Source: an uncultured Bacteroidales bacterium
Lineage (GTDB): Bacteria > Bacteroidota > Bacteroidia > Bacteroidales > F082
DNA length: 64,000 nucleotides
Assembly: GCA_900318265.1 (NCBI GenBank)
Contig: ONKA01000007.1
Location: forward strand, 40,310-104,309
Direction of reading: 5' to 3'
A program made the translations under genes and the position numbers. Under the pieces are notes generated by a model, which saw only the letters and a program-made list of their open reading frames with translations, did no database searches and was not told the DNA's origin. This document shows, piece by piece, positions 16,643-25,218 of the stretch (position 1 is its first letter; each line of letters starts with the position of its first letter).

Positions 16643-18526
16643 ATGGAAAATAAAGAACATAAATCATTGATTTTCATAATATTAATAGGAGTTTCAATGA
16701 ATATTTTCGGCCAAACGGAGAAGGTTGTTTTCTCCGCTCCAGGAGGTTTTTATGAGACCAGCTTTTCATTGTCGTTGGAATGTCTGTCCGCCCTACACCA
16801 CGTGCGATACACCACAAACGGAGCCTCACCCAACACCACTTCCCGTCTGTACGAACAACCGCTTTGGCTTGACAAGAGCCTATACTCGCATTCCGACATC
16901 TACACTATCCAAACTGGTCCGGAAAACATCTTCTACCTGCCCGATTCCGTCCAACACTGCATCGTCATTCGTGCCGCCGTATTCGACGAAAACGACAGTT
17001 GCATTAGTGCGACCACAACCCAATCCTATCTGATCCGTGACTTGGACAACATTGACACTCAACTCCCCATGCTCTCCATCTGTGCTGATTCCCTCGACCT
17101 GTTTGACAACGAGCAAGGCATTATGGTGCCAGGCGTTTTCTTCGACAACACCAACCTCGACCATTCGGGCAACTATTATCAAACGGGAAGGGAATGGGAA
17201 CGTGTTGTGAATGTGGAATATCATGATCCTGCCAACAATAGCGGCATCAACCAGACCTGTGGGCTAAGAACCCACGGCAACCGTGCCCGTCGCTATCCAC
17301 AAAAAGGCTTGAAAATCTATGCCCGCGAGGAATACGGTAAGAAACGCTTCACATACCCATTCTTCGAAAACAGCCCGCTCAACAGTTTCAAACACTTGGT
17401 CATCAAGCCCTATTCGTCACTTTATCCCTATACTGGCATTCAAGACTATATTTGCAGCCAGACCGCTATCGACATGGGCTTGGAGGCAGGACTATCGCGA
17501 CCTGTCGTGCTCTTTCTTAACGGCGAATACTGGGGCATTTATTTCCTACAGGAGAAAACGGATGAGCGGTATCTTGAAGACCATTTCGGGATTGACATAG
17601 ACCATTGCCAAATCGTTAGCAACTGGAACGGATTGGCCCAATACGGCGGTCAAGTCGACGACTATGGCGACAACATCGAGTTTGCGAACATGATGGATTG
17701 GCTTGAGACGGTTAACCTTTCGAGAGAAAGTGACTATCAACACCTGTGTGAACTCATCGACATCGACAACTTCATAGACTACATCATCCTGGAAACTTTC
17801 ATCGCCAACAACGACTGGCCCGCCAACAATATGCGGTGTTGGAAAATGGACGAAGGCAGATGGCGTTGGATGTTCTTTGACGGTGACGCCGCACTCAACA
17901 ACTTTAACCTCGATCCTTTCGGCAACGCCATCCCTCTCGATGTTTTCGGCAACGCCACCTACACAGGAGAATATAACTGGCCATCAAGCCGAAAAGCAAC
18001 CCTACTATTTAGGAGATGCCTTGAAAACCATGAGTTTACATCCCGTTTCGAAAGCAGAATGTCGCAATTGTGCAACGAGGTTCTTACCTATGAAAAAACG
18101 GGGGCGTATTATCATCACATCTTAGAATTGTTGCATCCGGAAATAACGGCACAATCCTTCAGGTTTGGCTATCCATCCCATGTCAATTATTGGAACTGGG
18201 CTTGCACCCTTATCGACGACTTCCTATCAAACCGAGTGAATACTTATTTTGCTGAATACGAGAATCATGTGGGACTAGATGAATATTCGGCATCGACCTC
18301 GTTTTCCTTATATCCCAATCCTGCTAACGGTGTCCTGTTCGTTGAGACGGTGCATGCACCGTCTCTACAAGACCAAACCGCGTACCGCATTTCCAACCTC
18401 ATGGGACAAACCTTGCTACAAGGCAAAATAACTGCTGAGACGCAACAGATTAATATCGAAAACCTGCCTGCCGGAATGTATTTCATTACCGTTGCGGGCG
18501 AGACACGGAAATTCATGGTACAATAA
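16643..18526 (+). CDS. CotH-family protein kinase with T9SS sorting domain
   Basis: A 627-residue secreted protein. After a signal peptide, residues 28-130 resemble a chitobiase/hexosaminidase-type C-terminal Ig-like domain (VRYTTNGASPNTTSRLYEQP). Residues 140-500 form a CotH domain: LRTHGNRARRYPQKGLKIYA, FLNGEYWGIYFLQEKTDERY, then WRWMFFDGDAALNNF, whose DxD holds the expected metal-binding acidic residues. CotH proteins have an atypical kinase fold and phosphorylate spore-coat proteins in Bacillus; the substrate here is unknown. The C-terminus is a T9SS type A domain, so the kinase would act outside the cell. A strong terminator follows. Confidence 0.88.
   Translation: MENKEHKSLIFIILIGVSMNIFGQTEKVVFSAPGGFYETSFSLSLECLSALHHVRYTTNGASPNTTSRLYEQPLWLDKSLYSHSDIYTIQTGPENIFYLPDSVQHCIVIRAAVFDENDSCISATTTQSYLIRDLDNIDTQLPMLSICADSLDLFDNEQGIMVPGVFFDNTNLDHSGNYYQTGREWERVVNVEYHDPANNSGINQTCGLRTHGNRARRYPQKGLKIYAREEYGKKRFTYPFFENSPLNSFKHLVIKPYSSLYPYTGIQDYICSQTAIDMGLEAGLSRPVVLFLNGEYWGIYFLQEKTDERYLEDHFGIDIDHCQIVSNWNGLAQYGGQVDDYGDNIEFANMMDWLETVNLSRESDYQHLCELIDIDNFIDYIILETFIANNDWPANNMRCWKMDEGRWRWMFFDGDAALNNFNLDPFGNAIPLDVFGNATYTGEYNWPSSRKATLLFRRCLENHEFTSRFESRMSQLCNEVLTYEKTGAYYHHILELLHPEITAQSFRFGYPSHVNYWNWACTLIDDFLSNRVNTYFAEYENHVGLDEYSASTSFSLYPNPANGVLFVETVHAPSLQDQTAYRISNLMGQTLLQGKITAETQQINIENLPAGMYFITVAGETRKFMVQ
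18341..18368. repeat. 28-bp palindrome inside T9SS domain (copy 5)
   Basis: GTTGAGACG (18341-18349) and CGTCTCTAC (18360-18368) flank the core GTGCATGCAC. In frame it encodes VETVHAPSLQ. Confidence 0.9.
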
Positions 18527-18534
18527 TACCAGAC

Positions 18535-18570
18535 AAAAAACGGAGGAACTGAGGTTCCTCCGTTTTTATT
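18535..18570. terminator. Bidirectional terminator between convergent genes
   Basis: A 9-bp perfect stem with a 4-base loop (18541-18562, CGGAGGAAC/GTTCCTCCG) has an A-run before it and a T-run after it. It can stop both the CotH gene (+) and the nucleoside hydrolase gene (-). Confidence 0.9.
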
Positions 18571-18598
18571 TCCTTTGACAAAACGTCAAACCCAAGGA

Positions 18599-19693
18599 TT
18601 AGAATCTCTTCAGATAGTCCTCCACCATGCTCCAAAGACGTTCACCGTCGACCTTCAGCAGGATGCGGGCTTGCTGCGAACCTACGGGTTGGTTCTTGTC
18701 GAAAGCCACAGCCTGACCGTAGGAGAATCCGAATTGCGAGTTGACGTCGACATAACGCGTCACCTCGTCCTTGATCAAGGTAGGATCAATGACGATGCAA
18801 GCGGCAATGACGTCCCAAATGTAATGGGTGTAATTGGCATCGTCAATGAAGAGCTGGTTCAGGAAGTTGCGTTGCAACATGTTCTGAATGATGGGGTTCT
18901 TGGTGACGGACTTGATGTGGTCATAGCGGTCCTTGCGGAAAGGCATGGTCTCACAAACATCCAAGCCCACGATGATCTGCTCCTTGAAAGGCGAGCGGAC
19001 AGCCATCTTGGCGGCATCGGGGTCCAACCACCAGTTGAACTCGGCGGTAGGCGTGGTATTACCCGGCTGGAAGAAGGAACCACCCATGTAGACGATACGC
19101 TTCACCAAAGGCACAATCTCGGGAGCGATGCGCACCGCCGTGGCAATGTTGACACAGGTGCCGATGGCGATGATGGTGATCTCGCCAGGATGGGCCTTCA
19201 CCTGGTCGATGATGAAGTTGACGGCCTTCACGTCAAGCGGCTTCACGGTAGGCTCCTTGCCGTAATGCTGTAGATAAACCGACTCCCACGACTTGGGCTC
19301 GGGATAACCGGCGGCGCCCACGTAGGCATCACCGATACCGAACAGGATGCGCTCGTTCTTGATGGTCTCGAAACGGTTGGGATACATGGGTTGACGAATA
19401 CCCGGCACCACGGGGATGTCGGTGCGGTTGATGGCCTCCAACTGGCGAATGCCATAGGCAATGCCTTCGGGCACCCAAGTGTTGCCGATGACAGTGGTCA
19501 CACCAATCAAGTCGATGTTGGGTGCCGTAGCGAGCATCATCATGGCGATGCCGTCGTCAAACACCTCAACCATGTCGGTGTCGAGGATAACCTTCTCTTT
19601 CTTTTGGGCATTGGCGGTCAATGCGCTGGTCAACATGGCGGCGAGCAGGACTCCAGCGACCATGCTTTTTCTAAAGTTGTACAGTTTTTTCAT
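18599..19693 (-). CDS. Exported nucleoside hydrolase (inosine-uridine type)
   Basis: A 364-residue protein with a cleavable signal peptide ending near TANAQ, so it should act in the periplasm. It belongs to the nucleoside hydrolase family that cleaves the N-glycosidic bond of ribonucleosides. The calcium-binding N-terminal motif is VILDTDMVEVFDDGIAM (Asp38, Asp40, Asp46, Asp47). It is longer than the canonical DTDPGxDD by two residues, a variant I associate with Bacteroidetes homologues. VNFIIDQVKAHPGEITIIAIG, NWWLDPDAAKMA and the C-terminal DANYTHYIWDVIAACI match other conserved parts. Transcribed alone from the promoter at 19719-19747. Purine or pyrimidine preference cannot be told. Confidence 0.88.
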   Translation of the reverse strand: MKKLYNFRKSMVAGVLLAAMLTSALTANAQKKEKVILDTDMVEVFDDGIAMMMLATAPNIDLIGVTTVIGNTWVPEGIAYGIRQLEAINRTDIPVVPGIRQPMYPNRFETIKNERILFGIGDAYVGAAGYPEPKSWESVYLQHYGKEPTVKPLDVKAVNFIIDQVKAHPGEITIIAIGTCVNIATAVRIAPEIVPLVKRIVYMGGSFFQPGNTTPTAEFNWWLDPDAAKMAVRSPFKEQIIVGLDVCETMPFRKDRYDHIKSVTKNPIIQNMLQRNFLNQLFIDDANYTHYIWDVIAACIVIDPTLIKDEVTRYVDVNSQFGFSYGQAVAFDKNQPVGSQQARILLKVDGERLWSMVEDYLKRF

Positions 19694-19718
19694 AACGTAT
19701 TAGATTTGTTTGAGACTT

Positions 19719-19747
19719 CAAAAATAGGAAAAAACCCATTGCTCCAA
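19719..19747 (-). promoter_or_regulatory. Promoter of the nucleoside hydrolase gene
   Basis: On the minus strand TTG (19745-19747), an 18-base spacer and TATTTTTG (19719-19726) lie 26 bases before the ATG. A small AGCAAGCTTGCT palindrome (19747-19758) overlaps the -33 side. Confidence 0.5.
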
Positions 19748-19772
19748 GCAAGCTTGCTGAAAAAAGGTCGTT

Positions 19773-22700
19773 TTACCTCACGTTGGATTTCAGGCGGTCG
19801 GCGATTTTCTTCTTCAATTCGTAGTACATCTGTTCGGTGTCGTTACGCTTGTTGGGCTTATAAAGATTGGGGTATTTACAGTCTTCGAGCTTGTATTCCA
19901 GCTTGTTGAACGGTCCCGAAATCTTCAGACCCAAGCGCACCGGCAGCGGCGACTGCGTCACGGACAGATGGTATTCGCCGTTCCTATCGAGGGTCATGCG
20001 ACCATCCACCGTTACCTTGTATTTTCCGATGGCGATTTGTGAAGGCCACAGGTCGATTTCGTTCTTGAAGGCGGTGAGCTGCACGTCGAGGCTGTCGACA
20101 CGATAGGAGCCGTTGGTGCTGATGTCGAGCATGTCGGTGATCTTCGTGAAGGTGAACTTGTCGTTCACAGTGAGGTTCTTACCCTCAATATCGGCAGCAG
20201 CACGCAAGGTAGAAATCTTGGGCTCGTAGTTCGACTTTAGGTTGGTCTCGGCTCCGATGTGGAACTCTGCCTGTCCGTCGAAGGTCTTCAGCATAGGCAC
20301 CAAAGTGTCGATGTAGGGAATCATCGTCAACAGGTCGTTGATCTGCACCCTGAGCAGGTGGAAATCCATGGCAAGGAAGAGGTTGTTCTTGCGCGGCGAC
20401 TGATACATGGCCGTCAACTGCATCTCAGCGGCCTTGTTGGTAAAGCCGATTTCACGCAGGAGCAGTGTGCCATCCTTCACAGTCATGGTGCCTTTGAGAT
20501 TGTTCATGTCGAAGTTGTCGTACAAGGCCCGCTGGGTGTTGAGAACGAAGTTGAAGTCAATGCCTTCGGGCACCATGAAAGGATTGTCTTCCTTTTTTTC
20601 AGGTTGAGAATCGGTCGCTGAGCCCGTCGAAGCGCCGTTTTCTTCAGTCCTACCCAAACCGCTAGTCAAATCCATAATCTCATTGATGTCCAAAAACTCG
20701 GAAGAGACCTGTAATTCGCCTTTCATCAAGTTTTTATGGTCTTCGATCCACTCCTTGATGCCAACCACGCTGCCTTGCATGCTCATGTCGGACTGCCCGA
20801 TGCGGAAGGTGCTCCTCTTGAAATCGAGCTCATGCGAGTTGAACAGGAAGTCGATATTGCTGATGCGGATGAGTTCGTCGATGCCGTCCACTTTTACCAA
20901 GGCGGTACCCAAAACGAAGTCCGCAGAAGGATTCCATTGGTTGAGGAAGTCCTTCTTGGCTTTGTTTTGACTCACCGCAGCATTGACTTTCAGTGAGTTG
21001 GAGTTCAAGGCATAAGCCTGGCCCATATTGGCCACCACGTCCTTGCCATCCAAGGTGATGCGGGCGTTCAAGCCCTTGGCCGTCTTCCCTGGCGTGGTCA
21101 CAAAAGTGAGCGCAGGCGCATCAATGTTGGCGTGTATGGTGTCGTAGTCCACGTCCAGATGACTGAATTTCATGTCGGCATTCAACAACATCTTCTCGAA
21201 ACCGCCCTTGAAACTGTCGGCCGCCAATTTGATGTCGGGGTTTTTCAGATTGGCCTTGATGCCTTTCCCCACCCTAGCATCCAACTGGCTGGTAGTAAGG
21301 GTGATGTAAGCTCCTTTCTGCCCCTTTTGCTTGGCCGAGGCAGGCAAGGTCAGACCCACGTTGAGCGAAGGCGCTGAGGCATGGATGGTGTCCATGTCGA
21401 AGGTGAAACTGTTGACCCTCAGGTTGGCCTTGGCCGAGAGGCGGTTTAGGTTGTAGTCGTCGAGCGACTTCATCAGCTGCTCCACGGTGAAGTTGGTCGT
21501 CAGGTCGAGGTTGGTTTGCCCGTTGAGTTTGACGTTTTTGGGCAGGAAACTCTTGATATCCGTCAGCGGCACATCGCCTTTCACCTTGAGTTTCAACCCA
21601 ATGTCACCCAACAAATCATCCACCACGCCATCAGCCGTGAAGCTGCTACGGTTGAATTTGGCGCTCACACTATTGACGGTCAAGCTATTGGCATCGGAGT
21701 TGAGGTCCAAGTCCAAATCGCCATCCAATTTGACCTCAGTGAAGGGATAAGGCAGTTCTTTCACGTTGACTTTCAGGTTGTCGGTCAGCACCTTGGCCTT
21801 GATCAGTGGCATCAGGCTGTCGTTGACAGTGCCTTTCACCTCGACATCGGAGAGGGTCGCTTTGCCCGTATACTCAATGCTACTGAGCTTCTTTTGCACC
21901 TTCTCGGGCAGGTAGGTCAACACGTCTTCGACCACCAAGGTATTGGTGTTCAGGGCTAAATCCAAATCGACATCGCCGTTTTTGGCAATCGCCACATCAC
22001 CTCCCACATCAATGAGATAGCGGTTTAGCCCGATCTGTGCCTTGTCAAGATGTCCCTTCATGTCTTTCAGGCTGAACTGCACAGGCAAGTTCAGGTTCAG
22101 CGTGTCATTTTCTAGATAAGGCTCGTTCAGGTTGAGACTGATGTCGGGCGTAGTCAGTTTCAGTGTGCCATCGATTTGGTCGTATTGGGTGACTTCACCG
22201 TCAAAATCGAGGTCCACGGCCTTCAATGCCAACTGGATGGCTTTCATATTCAACGACAAATCATCGGCATTCAGGGTCAGGTCAGCATCAATGTCCTTGT
22301 CCTGCATTTTGCCTTTCAGGTCCAGGTTAAGGCCTTGGGCTTGCGCGGTCATCTGATTGCGGTCGTCGGTATAGAGCAAGGTATTGTTTTTCAGCTTTAC
22401 CTCCTCGATATCAACCAAATAGTCAAAAGAACTAGTGGTATCGCTATCCTCCTTCGTCTTGAAAACATTGAAATTGTTATTGCCAAGTGTGTCGGTATAC
22501 AGATTGACAAAAGCATCTTCGAGAATGCACTTCCTGATGACAATCTCCTTCTCTTTCAGCAGTTTCTTGAGGTCGAGCACCACCGTCAAGTCATCGATGT
22601 TGGCCAAGGTGTCGGAGGGCGAGCCCGCCATCGGGTTGATGAGGGCCACGTTTTCGATATCGATGCCCACATTGGGGAAGCTCTTGAACAGGGTGAGGTC

Positions 22701-22871
22701 GGCCTTGCCCAGTTCCATCTCGCAGGTGATGAACTGCGGCGCGTATTTCTTCACCATTTTGGTCAGCCGCCCCGACGAGGTGAGCATGCCCACAGCGATG
22801 CCGACCACGATGAGCACCACGCCCACGAGAGAGGCCAGGACGATGCCGGTTATCTTCAGTGCTTTTTTCAT
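19773..22871 (-). CDS. AsmA-family protein
   Basis: A 1032-residue protein from the ATG at 22871. I chose it over an in-frame ATG at 22913 because it lies one base past the preceding stop and begins MKKALKITGIVLASLVGVVL, a clean N-terminal membrane anchor. The rest is long, beta-rich and repetitive (DLTVVLDLKKLL, LDLDLNSDANSLTVNSVSAK, LKVDGIDELIRISNIDFLF), matching the AsmA/TamB-like proteins thought to bridge inner and outer membranes and move lipids or assist outer-membrane assembly. A dispersed-repeat insert encodes the linker EENGASTGSA near residue 750. Last gene of a NUDIX, lipoprotein, AsmA run. Confidence 0.87.
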   Translation of the reverse strand: MKKALKITGIVLASLVGVVLIVVGIAVGMLTSSGRLTKMVKKYAPQFITCEMELGKADLTLFKSFPNVGIDIENVALINPMAGSPSDTLANIDDLTVVLDLKKLLKEKEIVIRKCILEDAFVNLYTDTLGNNNFNVFKTKEDSDTTSSFDYLVDIEEVKLKNNTLLYTDDRNQMTAQAQGLNLDLKGKMQDKDIDADLTLNADDLSLNMKAIQLALKAVDLDFDGEVTQYDQIDGTLKLTTPDISLNLNEPYLENDTLNLNLPVQFSLKDMKGHLDKAQIGLNRYLIDVGGDVAIAKNGDVDLDLALNTNTLVVEDVLTYLPEKVQKKLSSIEYTGKATLSDVEVKGTVNDSLMPLIKAKVLTDNLKVNVKELPYPFTEVKLDGDLDLDLNSDANSLTVNSVSAKFNRSSFTADGVVDDLLGDIGLKLKVKGDVPLTDIKSFLPKNVKLNGQTNLDLTTNFTVEQLMKSLDDYNLNRLSAKANLRVNSFTFDMDTIHASAPSLNVGLTLPASAKQKGQKGAYITLTTSQLDARVGKGIKANLKNPDIKLAADSFKGGFEKMLLNADMKFSHLDVDYDTIHANIDAPALTFVTTPGKTAKGLNARITLDGKDVVANMGQAYALNSNSLKVNAAVSQNKAKKDFLNQWNPSADFVLGTALVKVDGIDELIRISNIDFLFNSHELDFKRSTFRIGQSDMSMQGSVVGIKEWIEDHKNLMKGELQVSSEFLDINEIMDLTSGLGRTEENGASTGSATDSQPEKKEDNPFMVPEGIDFNFVLNTQRALYDNFDMNNLKGTMTVKDGTLLLREIGFTNKAAEMQLTAMYQSPRKNNLFLAMDFHLLRVQINDLLTMIPYIDTLVPMLKTFDGQAEFHIGAETNLKSNYEPKISTLRAAADIEGKNLTVNDKFTFTKITDMLDISTNGSYRVDSLDVQLTAFKNEIDLWPSQIAIGKYKVTVDGRMTLDRNGEYHLSVTQSPLPVRLGLKISGPFNKLEYKLEDCKYPNLYKPNKRNDTEQMYYELKKKIADRLKSNVR
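20617..20647. repeat. CTTCGAC-type dispersed repeat within the AsmA gene
   Basis: Minus-strand sequence CGGCGCTTCGACGGGCTCAG with flanking GAAGAAAA matches 28601-28627 almost exactly and part of 23792-23821. It encodes EENGASTGS in a linker. Confidence 0.7.
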
Positions 22872-22872
22872 T

Positions 22873-23271
22873 TTATTCAACCTTTGAGAAATGATGCGTC
22901 TTACCGTAGTCATCCTTATACACCAAATGACTGGAAGTGAGCATGGTAATGGTATAGATTTTCGGGACCATCACGAATGTACCCACATGCTCGTGCTTGA
23001 GCGTGGTGCCCGTCAAGGTCCAATTGAAGAGTTGGGCTTCTTCCTCGGTCACATCATCGGCTTCATCCCAAGTGGTGCCGTTCACATGCACGGTGTCGCC
23101 ATTCAACAGGACACGCTCGATGAGCGATTCATAATAACGCTCATAGACCGAGCCTTCCTGCCATTTGCCATAGAGCATGGAGGCATCGTAACTGATCTCC
23201 GTCGGTTTGTGGCAAGCGGCAAAACCGAATAGGATGAACAGAAACAGGAAGATATGGAGTAGCTTTTTCAT
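22873..23271 (-). CDS. Putative lipocalin-like lipoprotein
   Basis: A 132-residue protein with a lipoprotein signal (LFGFAAC, Cys20). The pattern after it, SMLYGKWQEGSVYERYYE, alternating beta strands and a near-C-terminal HLVYKDDYGKTHHFSKVE, resembles the small lipocalin-like lipoproteins (G-x-W start) common in Bacteroidetes. No ligand can be inferred. It lies 15 bases after the NUDIX gene, and its TAA is one base from the AsmA start, so translation is probably coupled. Confidence 0.72.
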   Translation of the reverse strand: MKKLLHIFLFLFILFGFAACHKPTEISYDASMLYGKWQEGSVYERYYESLIERVLLNGDTVHVNGTTWDEADDVTEEEAQLFNWTLTGTTLKHEHVGTFVMVPKIYTITMLTSSHLVYKDDYGKTHHFSKVE

Positions 23272-23286
23272 TGGTTTTTCGTTCTT

Positions 23287-23736
23287 TTACTTGTTCAATT
23301 CTTCTTTTATCTCATTGTTTGACAAGGCTTTTTGTATGATCAGCTCATGGTCGAAAGCCAAACTCGGCAAATGGTCCAAGGCGAACCATCGGGCTTGGGC
23401 GGCATCGTCGCTGCCTACAGCTTGCCGCTGCGTGTCGTCAATGCCCCAAAAGGCGATGCTGATGGTGCGATGACGTGGGTCGCGGTTGGGCGCGCCGAAG
23501 GCATAGAGCTGGTGCAAGTTGATACCCGTCAGTCCCGTCTCTTCCTGCAATTCCCGTGCCGCACAGGTGTCGAGGTCTTCCTCCATCTCCAAAAACCCAC
23601 CCGGCAAAGCCCAACAACCTTTGAAAGGCTCATTGCCACGCTCGATGAGCAGCAAGCTCCATACCGAATCTATCTTTCTGAAAATCAAACAGTCGGTAGT
23701 GACACAGGGACGCGGATAATCGTAGATATAACTCAT
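23287..23736 (-). CDS. NUDIX hydrolase
   Basis: A 149-residue protein containing a complete Nudix box at residues 47-69 (G-x5-E-x7-R-E-L-Q-E-E-x-G-L) that binds the metal used to cleave nucleoside diphosphates linked to another group. Upstream lie VWSLLLIERGNEPFKGCWAL and downstream FGAPNRDPRHRTISIAFW, which resemble the ADP-ribose pyrophosphatase-like or NrtR-type N-terminal Nudix domain; there is no C-terminal DNA-binding domain. Substrate unknown. First gene of a three-gene run; the promoter at 23754-23787 lies just upstream. Confidence 0.9.
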   Translation of the reverse strand: MSYIYDYPRPCVTTDCLIFRKIDSVWSLLLIERGNEPFKGCWALPGGFLEMEEDLDTCAARELQEETGLTGINLHQLYAFGAPNRDPRHRTISIAFWGIDDTQRQAVGSDDAAQARWFALDHLPSLAFDHELIIQKALSNNEIKEELNK

Positions 23737-23753
23737 CTGACCTTTATTTTCGG

Positions 23754-23787
23754 CAAAAGTAAGATTAATTTTCTATTTTTGCATCAA
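23754..23787 (-). promoter_or_regulatory. Divergent promoter region (NUDIX operon / omega-amidase)
   Basis: Minus strand: TTG (23785-23787), a 23-base spacer and TACTTTTG (23754-23761). On the plus strand TATTTTTG (23774-23781) precedes the omega-amidase start, with no clear TTG. Confidence 0.5.
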
Positions 23788-23791
23788 TTTA

Positions 23792-23821
23792 GGCCCCTGA
23801 GCCAGTCGAAGGGCCGTTTTT
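23792..23821. repeat. CTTCGAC-type dispersed palindrome (intergenic)
   Basis: GGCCC (23792-23796) pairs with GGGCC (23811-23815) around CTGAGCCAGTCGAA, ending in a T-run just before the ATG at 23825. It shares GAGCC-GTCGAAG-GCCGTTTT with the copies at 20617 and 28601. Confidence 0.65.
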
Positions 23822-23824
23822 ATT

Positions 23825-24619
23825 ATGCAAAACCTTAATCTAGCTTATATCCAAGCCGACCTTGCCTGGGAGGACAAGGCCGCCAATTTGGAGCGTTTCG
23901 GCCAGCTGTTGGAGCAAGTGCGGCCCGACACCGACCTCATCCTCATGCCCGAGACCTTCACCACGGCCTTTCCTGTCGACCCGAAGCAATTCGCCGAAAA
24001 GGAAGACGGCCCAACGATGCAATGGCTTAAAAAGCAAGCCCAAGCGAAAAAAGCGGTCATCGTCACCACCTTCCCCTTGGAGGTCGACGGACACTACTAC
24101 AACAGCCTCGTCTGGATGCGTCCCGATGGGAGTTACGAAAAGTACTTCAAACGGCATACTTTCACTATGGGCGGTGAGGACAAACTGGTGGAACGCGGTG
24201 AAAAACAGCTGATTGTGGAATTGAACGGCTGGCGCATCAGGCCGATGGTCTGTTACGACATCCGCTTCCCAGTGTGGGCAAGAAACCGTTATACTGACGG
24301 CCAATATGAATACGATCTGGCTTTCTATCTCGCCAACTTCCCCGATTCGAGGATGGTGGTGTGGAACACGCTCCTCGTGGCCCGTGCCATCGAAAACCAA
24401 GCCTATTGGATTGGCGTGAACCGTGTCGGCGAAGATGCCAATGGCTTGCATTACAGTGGCGAGTCGCAGGTGATCAACGCTCGGGGAGAGGTCATCTCCA
24501 AAGCAGAACCCTACCAAGAGAACGTGCTGCATTGCACCTTGGATTACGAGAAGCTGGCACGGTTTAGACAGAAATTCCCCTTGGGACCAGATTGGGATCA
24601 ATTCAACATTAATACATAA
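23825..24619 (+). CDS. Omega-amidase, nitrilase superfamily (YafV-like)
   Basis: A 264-residue carbon-nitrogen hydrolase with the Glu43-Lys109-Cys143 triad visible in LILMPETF, YFKRHTF and MVCYDIRFPVW. The sequence around Lys109 and Cys143 matches YafV/NIT2 omega-amidases, which hydrolyse 2-oxoglutaramate or 2-oxosuccinamate to the 2-oxoacid and ammonia. In other species this cleans up products of glutamine transamination and methionine salvage. No transaminase is adjacent here, so pathway context is missing. Length is normal for the family. It is monocistronic, with a repeat-derived hairpin at each side. Confidence 0.9.
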   Translation: MQNLNLAYIQADLAWEDKAANLERFGQLLEQVRPDTDLILMPETFTTAFPVDPKQFAEKEDGPTMQWLKKQAQAKKAVIVTTFPLEVDGHYYNSLVWMRPDGSYEKYFKRHTFTMGGEDKLVERGEKQLIVELNGWRIRPMVCYDIRFPVWARNRYTDGQYEYDLAFYLANFPDSRMVVWNTLLVARAIENQAYWIGVNRVGEDANGLHYSGESQVINARGEVISKAEPYQENVLHCTLDYEKLARFRQKFPLGPDWDQFNINT

Positions 24620-24633
24620 ATAACACAAAACCC

Positions 24634-24757
24634 ACAAAACTTACAAAACCACAAGAAAAAGTGTGCGGCGGCTACACAACCGTGTGGCCGCCGGAAAGCC
24701 GCCGGTTGGCAGCTTTCCCCACCTTAAAAAAGGTTTTATTGGTTTTGTAAGTTTTGT
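24634..24757. repeat. MITE-like element with 18-bp perfect terminal inverted repeats
   Basis: Arms at 24634-24651 and 24740-24757 (ACAAAACTTACAAAACCA and its exact complement) enclose 88 bases rich in GCGGCGGC/GCCGCCG inner pairs. It fills the gap between the omega-amidase and tadA genes. No open frame inside. Confidence 0.75.
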
Positions 24758-24772
24758 TCCAAAACAAATACC

Positions 24773-25213
24773 ATGCTTTCCGTTTTCTCCGACGAATATT
24801 ATATGAAACAGGCCTACCAAGAGGCGCAGCAGGCCTTTGAGGCCGATGAGATTCCCATCGGCGCCGTGGTGGTGTGTAACAACAAGGTCATCGCCCGCGC
24901 CCACAACCAGACCGAGACCCTCAACGACGTGACCGCGCACGCCGAAATGCTAGCCATCACTGCAGCAGCCAATGCTTTGGGCGCCAAATATTTGGACGAA
25001 TGCACGCTCTACGTCACCTTGGAGCCCTGCCCCATGTGCGCCGGAGCCCTCAGCCATGCCCATATCGGCAAGGTGGTCTGGGCCGCCAATGACCCCAAGA
25101 ACGGCTTCTCACGTTTCGGACAGATGCTTCATCCCAAGACGAAGACCGAAACGGGCGTGATGCAAGAGGAGTGCCTCTCGCTGCTGACTGAGTTTTTCAA
25201 GAAGAAGAGATAA
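24773..25213 (+). CDS. tadA: tRNA-specific adenosine deaminase
   Basis: A 146-residue zinc deaminase that converts A34 to inosine in the wobble position of tRNA-Arg(ACG). The cytidine/deoxycytidylate deaminase signature is complete: HAEML (His56 zinc ligand, Glu58 proton shuttle) and PCPMC (Cys86 and Cys89). FEADEIPIGAVVV and the AHNQTE segment are typical of TadA. The start is the first ATG; an alternative ATG at residue 11 would remove part of the first helix and is less likely. Confidence 0.93.
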   Translation: MLSVFSDEYYMKQAYQEAQQAFEADEIPIGAVVVCNNKVIARAHNQTETLNDVTAHAEMLAITAAANALGAKYLDECTLYVTLEPCPMCAGALSHAHIGKVVWAANDPKNGFSRFGQMLHPKTKTETGVMQEECLSLLTEFFKKKR

Positions 25214-25218
25214 GCAGA

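Noticed and set aside
5393-18526. Genomic island or prophage carrying the T9SS cargo genes
   Set aside because: No integrase, transposase, phage gene or attachment-site duplication is visible. Local duplication explains the paralogues.
18575-19273. A 232-codon plus-strand open frame
   Set aside because: Antisense to the nucleoside hydrolase and starting inside the region of the bidirectional terminator.
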